Assembly: GCA_035490315.1 (NCBI GenBank) | Contig: DATHET010000336.1 | Coordinates: forward strand, 1-20,585 | DNA: 20,585 bases | Source of the DNA: JADJQU01 sp035490315 | GTDB taxonomy: Bacteria; Planctomycetota; UBA1135; GCA-002686595 | Direction of reading: 5' to 3' | Shown here: in pieces, positions 18,141-20,585 of the stretch | Numbering within the stretch: the stretch's first letter is position 1 | How the letters are laid out: each line of letters begins with the position of its first letter | Notes under the pieces: generated by a model | Told to the model about the DNA's origin: nothing | Databases searched by the model: none | What the model saw: only the letters and a program-made list of their open reading frames with translations | Translations under genes and position numbers: made by a program

Positions 18141-19313
18141 TTATTGGCTGCTGACTTGCGCTGCCCGCAGCGAGCGCAGCTCGCCCAGCCTGCGCGCTGC
18201 GCCCAGCGGCCAGACCACCGAGATTGCCCTGCCGGCGAGGTCGCCGAGGCGCACGGGGCCGAAGACCCGGCTGTCGCGCGAGTCGGCGGAGTTGTCGCCG
18301 AGCACGAAGATCTCGTCGGGGCCCAGGGCCACCGGGGAGCCGGTGCCCAGCGGCCCGGTCGCCGTGTAGAAGAGGTCGCGCGCCAGGGTGAGCTGCTCGA
18401 TTCGCACCTCGATCTCGGCCGCCGTCAGGTTGACGCGCGGCTGGAGGTGGCGGTCGTTCTCGTTGATCACCCCGACCAGGGGCGTGTTCGCGTCGTAGTC
18501 CGCGGACAGGACTCGGCCTGCGATCTCGGCGATCACGTGGTTGTCGATGTTCTCGAAGCTCAGCGTGCAGGCCTGTGAGGCGCGCCCCTCCATCGGATGC
18601 TCGAGCGAGGCCAGCACGGCCAGCTCCTTGCCTCCGCTGCGGCGCTGGATGCGCGCCGCGTCGATCACGCCCTCGCGCAGCTCGATCTCCAGCTCGAAGG
18701 CGTCGCCCTCCTCGGTCAGGCGCAGCATGAACTTGCCCGAGCCGTGGAACTCGAAGCGCCCCTCGATGCGCAGGTCGTTGACCTCGCTCTTGCCGGCGGC
18801 GAGCGCGCCCTTCGCATCCAGTCGGTCATCCCCCGCGCGCCGCGCGAAGCTCAAGTCCGCGCGCCGGCCGCGCGCATCGAGCCGCCAGCCATCCGCCTGC
18901 TTCTCGAAAGGCGCGCTGGGGATCGAGAAGGCGATGTCGAGGGGCTCCAGCCGTGAATCGAAGATCGGAATCGCCGCTGGACGAGGGACGTCGAGCCCCA
19001 GGCGATGGCCTTCGATCAAGAGGTCGCCGCCGGAGATCAACAGCGACTCGAGCGGCAGGGCCACGGCGCGCTTGACCACCGCGCCCGATTCCGTCGCCAG
19101 GACCTTGAACACCACCAGGTCGAAGCGTGTCGGCGTGAAATCACGCTCGTAGCGCACGAAGACGTGCTCGGGCGTGGCGTGGATGGTCGGCTCCATCGAG
19201 GCGCTCTCGACGCGGTACACGTCGCCGACGTACGTGCGCGCGACGGCTGCGATCAGCAGGACGACGAGGATCGCGAGCAGAGGGCGGCGGAGAGATCTGG
19301 GTTTCAGGAACAA
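18141..19313 (-). CDS. lepB: Signal peptidase I with large inserted domain
   Basis: This membrane serine protease removes signal peptides from exported proteins. The 390 residues start at a TTG; an in-frame TGA seven codons upstream leaves no better start that keeps the membrane helix LLAILVVLLIAAVA (12-25). Catalytic Ser39 lies in VESASMEPTIH and the general base Lys81 in GAVVKRAVALPLESL. The conserved C-terminal box FVLGDNSADSRDSRVFGPV (336-354) includes D340. Between residues ~110 and ~320 lies an insertion with beta-strand character (GSGKFMLRLTEEGDAFELEI, CTLSFENIDNHVIAEIAGRV), far longer than in ordinary family members. This might be a concanavalin-like sandwich placed on the outer face. 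The upstream intergenic block is a REP-like repeat. Confidence 0.93.
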   Translation of the reverse strand: MFLKPRSLRRPLLAILVVLLIAAVARTYVGDVYRVESASMEPTIHATPEHVFVRYERDFTPTRFDLVVFKVLATESGAVVKRAVALPLESLLISGGDLLIEGHRLGLDVPRPAAIPIFDSRLEPLDIAFSIPSAPFEKQADGWRLDARGRRADLSFARRAGDDRLDAKGALAAGKSEVNDLRIEGRFEFHGSGKFMLRLTEEGDAFELEIELREGVIDAARIQRRSGGKELAVLASLEHPMEGRASQACTLSFENIDNHVIAEIAGRVLSADYDANTPLVGVINENDRHLQPRVNLTAAEIEVRIEQLTLARDLFYTATGPLGTGSPVALGPDEIFVLGDNSADSRDSRVFGPVRLGDLAGRAISVVWPLGAARRLGELRSLRAAQVSSQ

Positions 19314-19382
19314 GGCGCGCTGCGCTGGTCAGCGAGGCGCAGCATACGGCGCGACACGTCGAGCCGCGAACGACCGAGCCCG

Positions 19383-19572
19383 AGTGTCCTGTTCCAGAAG
19401 TCGCTGCAGAAATCCAGCACCACGCGCGGCGCTGTCGCGCCGATGAACTCGCGCGGAGTACCCCGCGACTGGCTTGCGGCGCACGGCGCGGCGAAGCGCG
19501 CCGGGCCCGGCCCTTCGGCCGGGCAGTGTCCTGTCCCCTCAGTTCGAGTACGAACTTCGGAAACCGGACACT
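19383..19572. repeat. REP/MITE-like structured repeat block
   Basis: The block is bounded by inverted repeats: AGTGTCCTGTTCCAGAAGT (19383-19401) and the complement of 19554-19572, AGTGTCCGGTTTCCGAAGT, 16 of 19 identical. A further copy of AGTGTCCTGTCCCC starts at 19525, so 19525-19572 alone forms an imperfect hairpin (17 of 22 paired, loop AGTA). Another hairpin, GCCCGGCC-CTTC-GGCCGGGC, occupies 19505-19524. The right edge overlaps the TAG stop (19571-19573) of the sugar transferase gene. The structure fits REP/BIME sequences moved by REP-associated tyrosine transposases, or a small MITE. No transposase is present nearby. Confidence 0.65.
19505..19524. repeat. Strong GC hairpin inside the repeat block
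   Basis: A perfect 8-bp stem (GCCCGGCC paired with GGCCGGGC) closes a CTTC loop. There is no following T-run on either strand, so it is not a standard terminator, though it may contribute to RNA stability after the sugar transferase gene. Confidence 0.7.
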
Positions 19573-20374
19573 AGCCTGCCTTCGTCGCCGATCGGCTCGC
19601 TTTCTTGCGTCCCTTGGGAAAGTTCCAGCCGCGCCCGCGCACCATCCAGATCGCCGTGCGCGCAAGAATCTCCAGGTCGAATCGAAGACTGAGGTGCCGG
19701 CGATAGTGCTCGTTGCTCGAAAGCTTCATCGCGTAGGCCTCGGCATCGTGACCGGTGTAGCCCTGGGTGATCTGCGCCCAGCCCGTCAGCCCGGGCTTCA
19801 AGACCAGTCGGCTGGTGAAGCCGGGCACGCGCGCATCCGCCCAGGCTTCGATCTCGAGCATCTCCGGCCGCGGCCCGATGAAGTTCATCTCGCCGCGCAG
19901 CACGTTGAGGATCTGCGGCAGCTCGTCGAGGTGCGTGTTGCGCAGGAAGCGACCGAAGCGCGTCACGCGCAGTCGATCGCCGTTTTCCCACGACGTGAAA
20001 TCCGCTTGCGGGATCTCGCGCATCGTGCGGAACTTGAACAGGCGAAACGGCCGCCCGCGCCAGCCGAGGCGCTGCTGCACGAAGAAGATCTGGCGCGGAT
20101 CGCGGAACAGGATCCCGTTGACCAGCGCGATCGCCACGCCGATCGGCAGGGCCGGCGGCAGGATGGCGACCAGCACGAGCAGATTGAGCAGCGGCTGCCC
20201 GCGGCGGAAGTAGACGCTGGTCGGCTCGAGGCCGTGCCAGCTCGAGCGCGCCTCGAGCAAGGGGCCCAGCCTGGGCTCGGCATTCGAGGGCTGCGGATCG
20301 CTTCCAGCTCGTTTTCCCGCGGTCTCCGCTGCCGCGGGCGCGCCGCGGATCGGATCTCGGAGCTGGGAGGTCAT
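19571..20374 (-). CDS. Initiating sugar-phosphate transferase (monotopic phosphoglycosyl transferase)
   Basis: The protein has 267 residues and belongs to the bacterial sugar transferase family (WcaJ/PglC type). These proteins move a sugar-1-phosphate from a nucleotide sugar to undecaprenyl phosphate, the first step of exopolysaccharide, O-antigen or glycoprotein glycan synthesis, at the inner membrane. A ~55-residue polar N-terminus precedes a hydrophobic re-entrant segment (~61-87, NLLVLVAILPPALPIGVAIA). Family motifs follow in order: RLFKFRTM, the catalytic Asp-Glu pair in DELPQ (D150, E151), FIGPRPEM (G167-P170 core) and KPGLTGWAQITQG. The C-terminus is basic (RGWNFPKGRKKASRS). The ATG start has a poorly spaced AGGGG. 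No other glycan cluster genes adjoin it here, though they may lie beyond the right edge. Confidence 0.95.
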   Translation of the reverse strand: MTSQLRDPIRGAPAAAETAGKRAGSDPQPSNAEPRLGPLLEARSSWHGLEPTSVYFRRGQPLLNLLVLVAILPPALPIGVAIALVNGILFRDPRQIFFVQQRLGWRGRPFRLFKFRTMREIPQADFTSWENGDRLRVTRFGRFLRNTHLDELPQILNVLRGEMNFIGPRPEMLEIEAWADARVPGFTSRLVLKPGLTGWAQITQGYTGHDAEAYAMKLSSNEHYRRHLSLRFDLEILARTAIWMVRGRGWNFPKGRKKASRSATKAG

Positions 20375-20585
20375 AGCCCCTGGCTATCGCGCGCGCGGAC
20401 CCGCTTCCTTGAGGCGGGAACGGAACCGGTCGTTCAAGTTTGAAACTCAAGGGTCCGAGCGCAGCGGCCGAACTGCCTTCGATGACCCGCTGGCTTCCTG
20501 ATCCGGCCTTGGAAGGCGGCTGATTGCGGCCTTTTTCCGCGATGCCCGCCCGCCCGGCAGAAGCTATCGTCCCCGACCCGTTCCT
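20375..20585. other. Non-coding right end, upstream of the sugar transferase gene
   Basis: These 211 nt hold no ORF I would support. They should include the promoter of the minus-strand sugar transferase. A short palindrome AGTTTGAAACT lies near 20438-20448 in a locally A/T-rich patch, a possible operator but unsupported otherwise. Confidence 0.4.

Noticed and set aside
19316..19540. Minus-strand frame with phrases such as VVLDFCSDFWNRTLGLG, considered as a transposase or broken gene remnant
   Set aside because: It coincides with the repeat block and matches no transposase motif I recognise. It is more likely chance reading through the repeat.

Overview
The window is a GC-rich, densely coded stretch of bacterial chromosome. 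It carries fifteen protein-coding genes plus one candidate micro-ORF, and I see no tRNA, rRNA, CRISPR array or intact transposase. GTG/TTG starts are common and several genes lack a clear Shine-Dalgarno. It also has a signal peptidase I with a very large insertion, a long carboxypeptidase-regulatory-like protein and an ECF sigma/anti-sigma/DUF3106-like cluster. Together these suggest a Planctomycetota-like (or other deep-branching, high-GC Gram-negative) bacterium. The phylum is an inference from style; no marker gene here settles it.

Region 1 (1-4109, minus strand) reads purF (Fe-S type), then a 24-codon micro-ORF with a strong Shine-Dalgarno, then a large protein that runs off the left edge. 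The micro-ORF stop overlaps the GTG start of the large protein. The large protein joins an N-terminal TIR domain, a middle region resembling Clp-N-type helical repeats, and a KAP-type P-loop NTPase with membrane segments. It is the strongest candidate for an undescribed system: a predicted TIR-KAP immune effector with a possible coupled micropeptide.

Region 2 (4207-8562) holds a DinB-fold protein on the minus strand. Divergent from it are an exported prolyl oligopeptidase (S9A), a small exported cytochrome b562-like four-helix protein with both haem ligands conserved, and a DUF72 (YecE-like) protein.

Region 3 (8605-11276) is a translationally coupled pair: a family 9 glycosyltransferase and a radical SAM enzyme whose N-terminal cobalamin-type domain lacks the usual B12 motif. 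A near-perfect hairpin with 53-bp arms (11276-11384) fills the convergent intergenic space.

Region 4 (11433-15077, minus) is mnmH/selU (tRNA 2-selenouridine synthase) followed 9 nt later by a large anchored protein with beta-sandwich repeats.

Region 5 (15261-18042, minus) is an ECF sigma factor, an overlapping zinc-binding anti-sigma factor with a membrane helix, and an exported DUF3106-like protein with a Gly/Pro-rich tail.

Region 6 (18141-20374, minus) is an initiating sugar-phosphate transferase, a REP/MITE-like structured repeat block (19383-19572), and signal peptidase I with a ~210-residue insertion. The last ~210 bases are non-coding upstream sequence.

Functionally, most of the window is envelope-directed: secretion, surface sugars, exported protease, envelope stress signalling. 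Purine synthesis, tRNA modification and a candidate defence protein sit among these genes.
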